NCBI RefSeq assembly: GCF_003286085.1
Contig: NW_020825362.1
Span: 248,001-312,000 of the forward strand
DNA: 64,000 nucleotides
Origin: Drosophila persimilis
Taxonomy: Eukaryota; Arthropoda; Insecta; Diptera; Drosophilidae
Direction: 5' to 3'
In this document: positions 13,312 through 23,529 of the stretch, one piece after another
How positions within the stretch are numbered: position 1 is the first letter of the stretch
How the letters are laid out: each line of letters starts with the position of its first letter
The notes under the pieces: model-generated
What the model saw: only the letters and a program-made list of their open reading frames with translations
What the model was told of the DNA's origin: nothing
Databases searched by the model: none
Position numbers and translations under genes: made by a program

Positions 13312-13995
13312 CGAAGGAGACACGAAGAAAACGAAACGAATGGAATATGGGTAGGAAAATCAATTGGCTTCTGTTTTGCACTTGTAGCCAGAAAACACGC
13401 ATTTGGCGGATGGGCGGACGAGAGGACGGACAAACGCACACAAACAAACGCCTCAGCTGCAGCGCAGCTGCTGGCCAACACGATGACGAAGCGACGACTA
13501 CGATGGCAGAGGCAGAGCGACATCAGCAGCAGCAGCAGCAGCGGCGGCGGTGGCAGGGAGGCAGAAAAATGTATTCCTCTGGAAACATGAACTTATTTAT
13601 AAACTCAAACTCCGGTTGACGGGTTTGGGGGAAAGGCACAACAAGCACATAGAACACACGGGAAAAAAATTTCACCCATATGAGGGGGGCAAGCACTTCT
13701 ACTTCTGGCTTCTTAGTTTTTTCACATCGTTTGCTTTGGCTTTGGTGTGAGTGCCGTTTGCCTGCGTTCGCTGCGCAGTCGACCAACAATTTTTAGAGGC
13801 TTAAAACGACTCATTACGCGATTCTCCGGGGGGTTTTTCACTATCCGTTTTCGCGCACAGGCCTATCCTTTGCTTGGGAATATGTTTGGCCAATTTTTAA
13901 TGCGTACCTTCTGGATTATTCGAATAATTTTCGTGTTGGCCCCCAAGACTCGCCATATTTCTTAAGCGCTGCAAATGTCGATCAGTGTGACCGCA
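13312..13995 (-). promoter_or_regulatory. ens 5' UTR exon(s) and core promoter region
   Basis: The 5' leader exon of ens ends at the donor following 13311 (GTAAGT on the minus strand). Further upstream, 13983-13993 on the minus strand reads CGGTCACACTG, an exact match to Ohler motif 1 (YGGTCACACTR), the M1BP site typical of TATA-less constitutive Drosophila promoters. I infer an ens start site close to it. Open frames in this leader show no family resemblance. Confidence 0.6.
13983..13993 (-). promoter_or_regulatory. Ohler motif 1 (M1BP site), ens promoter
   Basis: Minus-strand CGGTCACACTG fits YGGTCACACTR exactly. This element normally lies near the start site of housekeeping fly promoters, which suits the ubiquitous ens gene. 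Confidence 0.6.
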
Positions 13996-15207
13996 GATTT
14001 ATCCACTTAACCCACTGAACCCCCTCTATTTAAACAGGTGAACAACTTGAGTTCACCCGCGGGAAATAATACTGTTTTTAAATTCTTCTTGAAGATCCAC
14101 CCTTTCTTTTTACTTAAAGAGAAATGACCACGTTATCTTTCACATCTCTTACGCAAAAGTTCTTAAAGTTGTATCATTTTTGTGAAATTTATTAAAGTAC
14201 CCAAGAGTCAACAATGGGTTAATCGTTCTGTGCCCATGAACTCACATTCCTTTATTTTGATATTCGGTTGAATATTACTTGCTAGGCAGGACCCTCAGCC
14301 CTGAAAACAAGATTTAATGCGATTGATCTATTAATTTTCTTCAAGAATGACTACTTTTAAGTCTAAAGTAAGGTTTAAGCAAAAACGTTAACAAGAAATA
14401 ATACCATAAACGTAAGTGTGGATGGATGATACGTAAGTGATCTTGAAATGTTACGTCATTGTTTCTGCTCAACCGGTATCAGCTATGAGTATGGACATTT
14501 GTATACCCACTATCCTTAACCTACAAATAAAACTATGTTTTCCAAGCAGCTTTAAACCTACAAGACAATGAATTCGTCTCAGACTGACATGGCTTTGATT
14601 CATTCATGCATTAGATCAGGTTGCTCTGGATATATGTACATATCTAAGTCCCGATCCCTATTCTTGGTCTCTCTAAGAAGACCATAAGCTGAAACATTTC
14701 GTTGAGATAGCTTTAAAACAGATACTGACTAGATTCTGCATTCATTGGAGACTGGGAGGACAAACATTTCCTCAATTCTATAATATCCTTTTCCCAACAG
14801 TAAAAAACGTAATGAATGGAATGAAGACATATGTATTGCTGAGACCGAATTAATACTAGACAAGAATTTATGAAAAATACCGTAAATATACCTAAAACTC
14901 AATTTCGACGGTCACGTTTTGTTTATTATTGAACGAACTTAATCCATTTATACCCCCTCCATTTATACAGATAAATAAACTGAAATAAACTGATAAATCT
15001 GAACTGGAAATCGGCTGGATAATCGCTAGAGCTGCGCGCCCAAGTGGAATCGTTTGAGAGGCCGTTTCTAAGTCACTGTATCAGGCTTGCAGCCAAGTTT
15101 ACTTAGGGAATTATTTTTCTTTGCGTATCAACTGATCTATCATATTCAGATTTATTTATAGATACTTATTAAATTTAATATTTTACAACTAATGGTCCTT
15201 TTGGGAA
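13996..15207. other. Intergenic region between ens 5' end and RfC4 3' end
   Basis: AT-rich DNA without a supportable ORF. It includes a probable RfC4 polyadenylation signal on the minus strand (TTTATT on the plus strand near 15149-15158), 50-60 bp past the RfC4 stop. Confidence 0.5.
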
Positions 15208-16263
15208 CTAGTGGGACTCGGACACGATGCAAAGACGGGCCAGCAGAGCCGTAAGCTGTAACAGGGTATTGATGCCATCGACGATCTTCATGTGTGTAAT
15301 GCCGATCTCGCGAATGAAGTTCAGCTTCATCTGCTCATCGAGATTCAGTCGCTTGCAGACGCGAAATATGTTACCAATAATGTCCTCCGGGGAGTAGCCG
15401 AGGCTCCACAGCTTGGCCAGTATCTTGTAGGCCTTGTGAATGTCATTTACGGCACAGTGCTGCAGCATTTCCTCCAGCAACTTGGGATGCGGCTCATCGC
15501 ACACCTTGAACACGTTCTCCATGGTAATGTTGCCATATCCCTGGGCAGTGGCCTGCAGATTGTTGAGACCCTGTCGCATGTCTCCCTGGGCAGTGAAGAC
15601 GACCGCCTCCAGGCCCTCCGCATCGTAGGATAGACTCTCCCACTTGCTCACCTCGATCAGCTTGGCCAGAACCTGGGCATCCGAGAGCTTGGTGAAGCGC
15701 AGCATGGCGCAGCGCGACTGTATCGGCTCGATGATCTTCTCGCTGGTGTTGCAGGCCAGTGCGAAGCGAGTCGTGTTGCTGTAGATTTCCATGGTGCGAC
15801 GCAGCGCCTGCTGGGCGCCCTCCGTCATGCTGTCCGCCTCGTCCAGGATAACGATCTTGTGACGACCCTTGGGTAGCGTCACCTTTTGCTGGGCAAACAT
15901 CTTGATCTTGTTGCGCACCACATCGATGCCGCGCTCGTTCGAGGCATTCAGCTCCAGCACTGCCTCCTTGTAGCTGTCTCCGAGCAGGATGCGGGCCAGG
16001 CACTGAATGGTCGTGGTCTTGCCAACGCCAGGAGGACCCTGCAGGCATTATTCCTCGGTGAGTAGGGGCAATCAGCAGGTGACAATACGTGTACTTACGG
16101 CTATAATTATGTTGGGTGCATTGCCCTGCGTTGCGAAGACGGAGAGACGTGCCACCGTATCCTCATTGCCCACGATTTCGTTGAACTTTGCGGGGCGGTA
16201 CTTCTCAATCCACGGCAAGTGGGTACGCTTTTCAGCTACAACAGTTTCCGGATCTTCAGGCAT
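15208..16263 (-). CDS. RfC4: Replication factor C subunit 4 (clamp-loader ATPase)
   Basis: A small subunit of the RFC clamp loader, which opens PCNA and loads it onto primer-template junctions in the nucleus. Two exons: 16263-16099 (55 codons, [20 protein letters not shown]...) and 16038-15208, giving 331 aa. Visible AAA+ features are [14 protein letters not shown] (RFC box II), the Walker A loop [10 protein letters not shown] reconstituted just after the splice junction, the Walker B ILDEADSM and the SRC motif (QSRCAML) that supplies the arginine finger. Length and motifs are complete. The ATG at 16263 is preferred over one at 16290 because it matches the usual fly N-terminus. The gene is divergent from Ras64B, with 278 bp between the start codons. 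Confidence 0.95.
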
Positions 16264-16541
16264 ATTTCGATTCGATCTTTCAATTTGCAAATAGAGATTT
16301 TGCGCTAGCGTGATAAAAATGCCGGCGTCTGTGTCAACCTTGGCGCCACTACGTGATTTTATTAGGGCTGCAAAACCATCGACGGTCGATCCAGCCCTAA
16401 TTTTTATTTTCGGTATATTTCTGAGGGTCAGGCGGTATATTTGATCGATAAGTCCACTGTTTGTATCGTTTTTACCGATAGGCTCGTGCGGAAGAAAATA
16501 AAAGATTTTAGTTGGCGATTCGAGTCGAAAATAATTAAAAA
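16264..16541. promoter_or_regulatory. Bidirectional RfC4/Ras64B promoter
   Basis: The short gap between two divergent start codons. It contains two TTCGGTATATTT-like Ohler motif 6 units at about 16410-16421 and 16432-16442, and GATCGATAA near 16443-16451, close to the DRE (TATCGATA) bound by DREF, which is expected for a replication gene. There is no TATA box. Sharing of one promoter by both genes is inferred from spacing. Confidence 0.7.
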
Positions 16542-17918
16542 ATGCAGATGCAAACGTACAAGCTGGTCGTCGTCGGTGGCGGCGGCGTTGGAAAGTCAGC
16601 CATAACGATACAGTTCATACAGGTAAGGCCCTGGAGCGAAACATTGCTGACGTCGTCGCTCATCGTTAGCCAGAGGGGAGGTGCGGAGCGACAAGTGGGC
16701 CCTTGTTTTGGCAAAAGCAACAAGCGAATAGACGATGATGATGGTGATGATGATGTTCGTCTGTGTTTGGAAATGCGTGTGCTACATATTTTCGAGTAGA
16801 GATCATCGCCGCGGCAGCAAACTCTTTCGATGTTGATGCCACACCCCCAAAACAACCACAGGGGCCTAGGGTGCCCCCAAAAGTTTGAGTCTCGCTCGTT
16901 TGGGTGTGCCCCGCCGAACAGAAGCCTGGGGTCGGTTCAATTCGGTTCGTTTCGGTGCGTTCTGAGGCCTGACATGGTCACGACCACGGTCGCTTTGTCC
17001 GTCCATCATCTAGTATGTGGCAATGCGCGCCCGTTTCCATTTATTTTTAGTTATTTGCGTCATCTCCATCTTTCGGATATATGTGTATGCACACACAGAC
17101 AAGCAGACACCTCCAACGTACTATCCACCACTCATACATCGCCGAAGATTTTCTTCAACATATAGAGCATACCCACCCGTACTAGTGCGTTTGTTGCCTT
17201 GGATCTTTTTGGGATGATAAAAGTGGCGTCTCGTCTCTGTGTGTAAACAAATCACACGGTACGGGAGCTGGACTACCGAGCTACCGAGAAACGCGTCTAT
17301 CTTAATCTAAATCTAAATCTGTGTGTAAACTAATTTATCTTCGTCTTTCCATCTTGCAGAGCTACTTTGTCACAGACTACGATCCCACCATCGAGGACTC
17401 GTACACGAAACAATGCGTCATCGACGATGTGCCAGCCAAATTGGACAGTAAGTGATCCTGACTCTTCAGGATATCAGATGTATGAACTAATGAATATTCC
17501 CCTTCTAGTTCTGGATACGGCTGGCCAGGAGGAGTTCAGTGCTATGCGCGAGCAGTACATGCGCTCCGGCGAAGGCTTTCTGCTTGTATTCTCGCTCAAC
17601 GATCATTCCAGCTTCGATGAGATACCAAAGTTTCAGCGCCAGATATTGAGGGTGAAGGATCGCGACGAGTTCCCCATGCTGATGGTCGGCAACAAGTGCG
17701 ACCTGGAGCACCAGCGACAGGTCGGCCTGGAGGAGGCCCAAAACACAAGCAGAAACCTGATTATACCTTATATCGAGTGCAGTGCCAAGCTGCGCGTCAA
17801 TGTCGATCAGGCCTTCCACGAGCTGGTGCGGATTGTGCGCAAATTCCAGATTGCCGAGCGACCCTTCATCGAGGAGGGATATAAGAAGAAGGGCAAAAGG
17901 AAGTGCTGCATGATGTAA
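16542..17918 (+). CDS. Ras64B: Ras64B (Ras2), R-Ras-type small GTPase
   Basis: A membrane-anchored Ras-superfamily switch. Exons 16542-16622, 17360-17447 and 17509-17918 give 192 aa. Visible elements: P-loop GGGGVGKSA, effector region YDPTIEDSY, switch [17 protein letters not shown] and the ECSAK guanine-base motifs, and a polybasic C-terminus (KKKGKRK) ending in a CCMM prenylation box. The start at 16542 ([13 protein letters not shown]) is the established N-terminus of this protein. In D. melanogaster the gene is transcribed divergently from Rop; here the divergent neighbour is RfC4. The first intron (737 bp) holds no recognisable gene. Confidence 0.96.
16623..17359 (+). other. Ras64B intron 1
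   Basis: Non-coding intron with consensus GTAAGG donor and TTGCAG acceptor. Nothing further is recognised in it. Confidence 0.7.
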
Positions 17919-19055
17919 GGATGCATGCGCCTGTGTCCTCCAAGGTGACCAGCGGAAGCAGCAGCAGCAACACCAACAACAAATTAACGAGTATAACACC
18001 AAATTTTAAACACGCGTCGACTGAGCTATGAATTCCGTTGAGAAGACGATAAACCGGTAATCAGAAAAGCCAACAACAATAACCCCGTAACACGTAACCA
18101 GTAAGGCAGCCCCAAAACGAAGTGCATTTCTTACCTGCCCAAAAACGAACGAATCGAATAAGCTTCTCGCCCAACAATGAAACTCAAAATGCGTACCTCC
18201 AAGCGACATAGAAACACGCCCATGCCCAAAAGCCCATATTAAAATTATAAAAACAACGCCAGGAACACACAAAACAGACACGAATAACATACATACATAT
18301 ATATATATATACATATATATTATATATTTTCTACATATATATTTTTGTAATATTATTTGTTGGATCAACGACAACAATTAAGGACAGGACGAATGTTTTC
18401 TATGATTATTACAGAAACTGTGGTTCGCAAAAGGCCATTCGTTTTTACATATATGGATGTATGTATGCAAACCGATCCGAACTGATCCGATCCCCCAGGA
18501 TCGTCGATTGTCATTCGTTGGAACGCTTGTTTCGATTAAGCCAAAATGTAATAATGTGTTATTGTAATTTGTATTGTTATTTACTACTAATATACGCGTA
18601 CACGTACATATTTATACATATACATATACATATGCATATACGTATATATATTGCTTACAATCCGACAAAATTATGTTGTAACAAATTGAGTGCCTAAACA
18701 AATGCTATTCCTCTCCCCCCCCCTCCGGCCGTACCACCCTTATTTGCTCGCTCCTTTTGTACTATATAAAGCGCACAGCCGTCACTCGTTTAACTAAACA
18801 TAATTGCAAACTAATCATATTTTTGTACCAGTCCCGAACCAAGTCCTTAAACTACTCGTATGTGTTGTTTGTTTTTTTTTTTGTATCGCCAAATGTATTT
18901 GCAACAGTTGCTTCGAGCCGCAATCTCGTTTAACTCTATACACTGCTTAATTTAACGAACTTATTTTATTTAATGATATACATACCTGCCTATAAATAAA
19001 AATATGTATATGGAATATATTTAATATTAAATATATGCGCAATCTAATAAATACA
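17919..19055 (+). other. Ras64B 3' UTR
   Basis: AT-rich non-coding sequence with (TA)n-like tracts at 18295-18350 and 18600-18650. Candidate polyadenylation signals are AATAAA near 18996 and 19046. Confidence 0.5.
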
Positions 19056-19243
19056 TGGAGAACCACAAACGCTTCCACATAGCCGAATGTTTCAATGCGT
19101 TTCTGGCGCTAGACTCCGATGATTGACGTCTCTCTCAAAAAATAATCAGAATCCCCACAAGTGCTCCATTAATTAGCCGCAGGACGAAACCACTCCCGTG
19201 GTCCGTCTGTCTGTCTGTCTGTCTGTGTCTCGTTTGAATCGGG

Positions 19244-19250
19244 TATAAAA
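19244..19250 (+). promoter_or_regulatory. TATA box of Akh
   Basis: TATAAAA lies 43 bp upstream of the Akh start codon. This predicts initiation near 19270-19278 and a very short leader, as is usual for small neuropeptide genes. Confidence 0.8.
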
Positions 19251-19286
19251 GCGGCAGAGAAGACAGTATCCAGCATAGAACACAGA

Positions 19287-19594
19287 ATGAACACCAAGAG
19301 CGAAGTCATCATCATTGCAGCTGTGCTCTGCTTCCTGCTGGCCTGCGTCGAGGGTCAAGTGAGTATCCAGCTAATATTTGAATCCACTGAATCCACTAAC
19401 ACATGTCCTTTCAGCTGACATTCTCGCCTGACTGGGGCAAGCGTTCGGTGGGCGGTGCTGGTGGCGGCAGCTCGGGCGTCTTCTTTGAACCGCAGCAGGG
19501 CAACTGCAAGACCTCCAACGAAATGCTGCTCGAGATCTTTCGGTTTGTGCAGTCGCAGGCCCAGCTCTTTCTCGACTGCAAGCATCGCGAGTAG
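19287..19594 (+). CDS. Akh: Adipokinetic hormone precursor
   Basis: AKH is secreted by the corpora cardiaca and mobilises lipid and trehalose from the fat body through AkhR. Exons 19287-19358 and 19415-19594 encode 83 aa. Residues 1-23 form a signal peptide; the hormone QLTFSPDW follows at once, then G (amide donor) and KR (dibasic cleavage). The remainder is the AKH-precursor-related peptide with two Cys (NCK and DCK) and a Gly/Ser-rich start. The N-terminal Gln would become pyroglutamate. The only intron falls exactly between the codons of hormone residues 1 and 2. TATA box at 19244; AATAAA at 19802. Confidence 0.98.
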
Positions 19595-19801
19595 GAGAAG
19601 GGTCCAATACTGAAGCTCCGATCCGAGAAGAACAAACACACACACACACAGCCACCTATTAATCCATATATATATATATACACTATACATATATATCGAT
19701 GTCCATATATACACACACGTAATCGAGGGTAGTCGTAGTCGGCATTTAGATTTAATGGAATTTCCGTTTGATATCCGTCTCTCTTCATTGATGGATGGAT
19801 C

Positions 19802-19807
19802 AATAAA
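19802..19807 (+). terminator. Akh polyadenylation signal
   Basis: AATAAA about 208 bp after the Akh stop codon and before the next gene on the same strand. Confidence 0.6.
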
Positions 19808-20083
19808 TAAGCGCATCTAAAGTTGATTCGATTTGAAATTGAATCGTTTGGAAATTGGGTAATTCCCTGACCTTTCGGTGGGCAAGCAGCCACCACAATT
19901 ATCGTCTGTCAGCTGTCACCTGCTACCTGCCTTCACCTTTTCAAGTTCATCGCTATGTTTGATCCGAAAAAAGTAATGCCTCAAATTAAAGTCGGTTTAA
20001 TTCGGGAAATTGCTCTAATTAACACAGACTGCTACCCCCAGCGGATGAGGGTTTAAGTTCTGTTGTGTCAGTGGCCCACGAGT

Positions 20084-20118
20084 TCAGTTTGACGGTGAAG
20101 TTCATTGGATCAAAACGT
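20084..20118 (+). promoter_or_regulatory. Possible Inr/DPE core promoter of the one-clip protease
   Basis: TCAGTT at 20084-20089 fits the fly initiator. AAACGT starting 27 bp downstream of its A resembles a downstream promoter element with one mismatch. No TATA box is present. The predicted leader is about 41 nt. Confidence 0.35.
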
Positions 20119-20126
20119 ATAGCACA

Positions 20127-23100
20127 ATGCCTGCGATCAGGGGCTCCCAGCAATCGAAAGTTCCCAGAACCCTATTGATGCTTTGGGGACTTTCCCTCTT
20201 CACATTGGTCCAGTGTAAGTTGTGCCTCATGTGCATAGTATTGTTGCCAATAGATCAAAGTGAGTTGTAATCGTGTCGTTTCATTTAATGTGTGTCAACA
20301 TAAACATTCCAAGCCCAACACACATCTGTGGGGGCCCCTTAATGTCCGTCATCTAAAAATGGAATCACCCAATGGTAATCACAGACCACCCCCGAATAAA
20401 ACGGATTGGAATGAGTGGCGGCTACTATTATCGGATGTCAAGCGCCAGTGGCCGAGATATTTTAATTCCCTCACCGAATTAACGATGCATTTCGGTGTGA
20501 ATTTGTTTTGCTTTGAAATTGTGGTGGAATGTCGATGAATCGGTGAAGAGTTGGAAATTTAAGGCCATGAAAGAGAGCTACAGAAAACCCAAAATACAGT
20601 CCTATAGTAAGGAGCAAGCAACTATCTAAAAGAAGACCCTTTTAAATTTATTTGGGTTCGATTTTGGGCCCAAAATCTCACCTGAACCGCTCCTGTCATC
20701 CATTGTTTTGGGGGCATCCGACGATTCTTTGGATAATTGAGCTCCACAAACACACAAAATAATTGAATTAAAATCATTATGGGAATTACCATGGTCCACT
20801 TCTTGGCCCACAGCAACGGCGGAACAGTAGCCAACTTCTGGCCAAGCAGTACGGACACGGACACGGACACGGATACGGATACGTGGCTTGGGAGATCCGA
20901 TTGATTCTCCATAGAGACAGGAGCATTATGGTACTGCTGGAAGAGTTCTGTGTGAAGGTGTACTTCTGGCCGTTCCTCTCGTACCTGGCCAGCATCAAGG
21001 GATGGTGTCCGGTGTATCCGCCAGGTTACTATCCCGTGTACACGTGGCCACAGCCACAACCGCCTTTGTTGCCACCGCTGCCACCGACTGGTCCACTAAT
21101 ACCGCCTCCACCTGCTCTTCCGTCCACACCTCCAGGGATACCGACGTTCCAGCCAACGCCACCGTACCCACAGACACCGTTCACCCCACCGCTGATCACG
21201 ACGAGCAGCACCAGCTCCTCCACTTCCACCACAATAGCGACTACCAGCACCACAACGGGTGTGACGACAACTAGCACCGCGGGAACCACCCTGCCCGTGC
21301 CCACCTGCCCGCCGCAGCCATTGGTGTGCCTGCCCGGAGGCGTGCGTCCGCTTCCCAACTGCCCCTGCATCGATCCTCGCCAGAATGCGCCCCTGGTGGC
21401 TGCCACCGGTCTGATCGGTTCGGATATGATGGTTTTCATGCCGCTCAATGCGGGGCGGCGGCGTCGTCGTCGACGACGGCGTCGTGTTCTCTTTTGAGAG
21501 TCACCCCCGATCCTCTCCTAACCATTCCTCTCCAACCACTGCCCCTACCCCTACCACATATCCAACAAAAATTCACAAAAAAATGCAATAAACACAAACG
21601 ATCACAAATGCAAAACAGCTGTAAATCAATTGGCAAATCTCAAAGCTCTCGACGATTCCCTGCCACGATCCCCAATCACAGTCACGTCCTGCTCTGCTCG
21701 TACTTTCAGCCCAGACCTGCTACGATGCTCGCTCCCGGCCGGGCAACTGCCTGGCCCTGACCTCCTGCTCCCACCTGGTGGAGGAGTACCAGAGCCAGGT
21801 CGGCCAGTCGGCAGGCTCCAACGACTTTCGGTCGTTTCTGGGCCAGTCCATATGCGGCTTCGATGGCTCCACTTTCATGGTAAGCCAAGGGAGGCTATGC
21901 CCTTGCTTAGGTTGGTGATCTAAGGACTCTACTCCACTCTTCTGCAGGTCTGCTGTGCCTCGGATCGGTCTGCAAATGGCAGGAGTAGAAAGGATCTACT
22001 GGTGACTACCACTGCACCCGTGGGCTTCTTTCATTTCTCGCCTCTGGGAGGCGGCACCACCACCGGCAGTCCACCTGTGTTTCAGCCCACACCACCGCCG
22101 ATGCAGGGCCAAGTGGTGGTCAGACCCAGTCCTAATCTTCCTGCTCTAGCTCCGGCTCCGGCTCCGGCTCCACCTCAACCCCAACCTCAGATTGCGCCCC
22201 AACAGCAGCTGGTCTGTGGCATCAGTGGAGCCACCTCGAACCGCGTGGTGGGCGGCCAGGAGGCTCGAAGAGGCAAGCAATCCCTGCCACTGATCTCCCC
22301 TGTGAGACTCCTTCATACATCTCTCCATCGTTTATGCAGGAGCCTATCCCTGGATTGCCGCCCTGGGCTACTTCGAGGAGTCCAATCGGAATGCCCTGAA
22401 GTTCCTCTGCGGCGGCAGCCTCATCCACTCGCACTACGTGCTCACCTCCGCCCACTGCATCAACGGTCTGCTCACTCTGGTCCGCCTGGGGGCTCACGAT
22501 CTGTCCAAGCCCACCGAGGCAGGGGTCATGGACTTTCGCATCCGTCGCACTGTTGTCCACGAGCGCTTCGATCTGACGTCCATTGCCAATGACATTGCCC
22601 TGATCGAGCTGAGTGGAGTAACAGCGCCACTCACTGGTGAGTGGGGAGCAGTGACTGATCTCTCTCTGTCTAATCCCAATTGATTTCCAGCCAACATAGC
22701 GCCCATCTGCCTGCCCGAAGCGGCCAAGTTCCTGCAGCAAGATTTCGTGGGCATGAATCCCTTCATTGCCGGTTGGGGGGCCTCCAAGCACCAGGGACCC
22801 ACGTCCCAGGTTTTGCGCGATGCCCAGGTGCCGATCGTGGCCCGTCAGAGCTGCGAGCTGAGCTACAAGTCCGTGTTCCGGTTTGTCCAATTCAGCGACA
22901 AGGTGAGCCACAATCACCTTTCCACAGGGGAATCCTCAGAGACCGAGCATGGATGCTATAATTAATCCTTTTTCAGGTGATCTGTGCTGGCAGCTCCAGC
23001 GTTGATGCCTGCCAGGGGGATTCCGGTGGACCACTCATGATGCCGCAGGTCAGTTACATGTCTCATATCTCACATCTCCGATCTCATCTCTTGGTCAGTG

Positions 23101-23442
23101 AGTCATTGAACCTGTTTTGGCCAACTCTTGTGCACATCTTGTGCTCCAAGGTGGTTCGGTCTGTCTGGCCGCTAATTGCCTGCGCACCGCACCGGTGACG
23201 TCTGAATCAGTGGCCAACAATGTTTTTGTTTGTTGATGAGAATTTCTGGGATTTGCCAAAACATCTAACATTCTATCCATCTGTTTCCGTTCCACTTTCA
23301 GCTGGAGGGCAGCGGCTATAGGTTCTACCTGCTGGGCCTCGTCTCGTTCGGCTATGAGTGTGCGCGACCCAATTTCCCAGGGGTCTATACGAGAGTCGCC
23401 TCCTACGTTCCATGGATCAGGCAGCAGATCTCAATGGGGTAG
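20127..23442 (+). CDS. Secreted trypsin-like serine protease with one clip domain
   Basis: Exons 20127-20214, 21710-21879, 21948-22272, 22340-22636, 22691-22902, 22977-23048 and 23302-23442 give 434 aa. Exon 1 encodes a signal peptide ([14 protein letters not shown]). A six-Cys clip domain follows ([13 protein letters not shown] to VCC, about residues 31-88), then a Pro/Thr-rich linker. The chymotrypsin-fold domain starts at RVVGG, with His in TSAHC, Asp in NDIALI and Ser in GDSGGP. The Asp six residues before the Ser (DACQGDS) predicts trypsin-like specificity. Clip proteases usually act in haemolymph cascades. The 1.5 kb first intron contains another ORF on the same strand (20928-21497). 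The intron after 22272 appears to be GC-AG. In position it may correspond to the fly gene CG32260, but I am not certain. Confidence 0.85.
20928..21497 (+). CDS. Hypothetical Pro/Thr-rich protein nested in protease intron 1
   Basis: A 189-codon frame with strong protein-like composition: a moderately hydrophobic N-terminus (about residues 8-25, possibly a signal peptide), a Pro/Tyr-rich segment, a Ser/Thr-rich stretch, a short Cys-Pro region ([12 protein letters not shown]...NCPC), a non-repetitive block ending MVFMPLNAG and an unusual terminal run of about ten Arg before VLF. It cannot be an exon of the surrounding protease: protease exon 1 ends in phase 1, fits the clip exon at 21710 exactly, and this frame has its own stop, followed by AATAAA near 21586. 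The frame stays open upstream of the ATG (a Gly-His/Gly-Tyr repeat, after a CCCACAG acceptor-like site at about 20811), so the true start may lie on an upstream exon. Function unknown. Confidence 0.5.
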   Translation: MVLLEEFCVKVYFWPFLSYLASIKGWCPVYPPGYYPVYTWPQPQPPLLPPLPPTGPLIPPPPALPSTPPGIPTFQPTPPYPQTPFTPPLITTSSTSSSTSTTIATTSTTTGVTTTSTAGTTLPVPTCPPQPLVCLPGGVRPLPNCPCIDPRQNAPLVAATGLIGSDMMVFMPLNAGRRRRRRRRRRVLF

Positions 23443-23520
23443 GGGAGCGCCAAAAACAGCTCACTTACAAAACGGGGAGTATAGGCGGGGTATAGGTACA
23501 TACATACATATATGTGTTAA

Positions 23521-23526
23521 AATAAA
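23521..23526 (+). terminator. Polyadenylation signal of the one-clip protease
   Basis: AATAAA 79 bp past the protease stop codon. Confidence 0.6.
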
Positions 23527-23529
23527 GAA

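Noticed and set aside
20260..20538. 92-codon ORF in protease intron 1
   Set aside because: No start context, no signal peptide, no splice continuity and no resemblance to a known family. Considered chance.
20127..20811. Joining protease exon 1 to the acceptor-like site at 20811
   Set aside because: Exon 1 ends in phase 1, and that join gives a stop after six codons. The clip exon at 21710 fits in phase instead.
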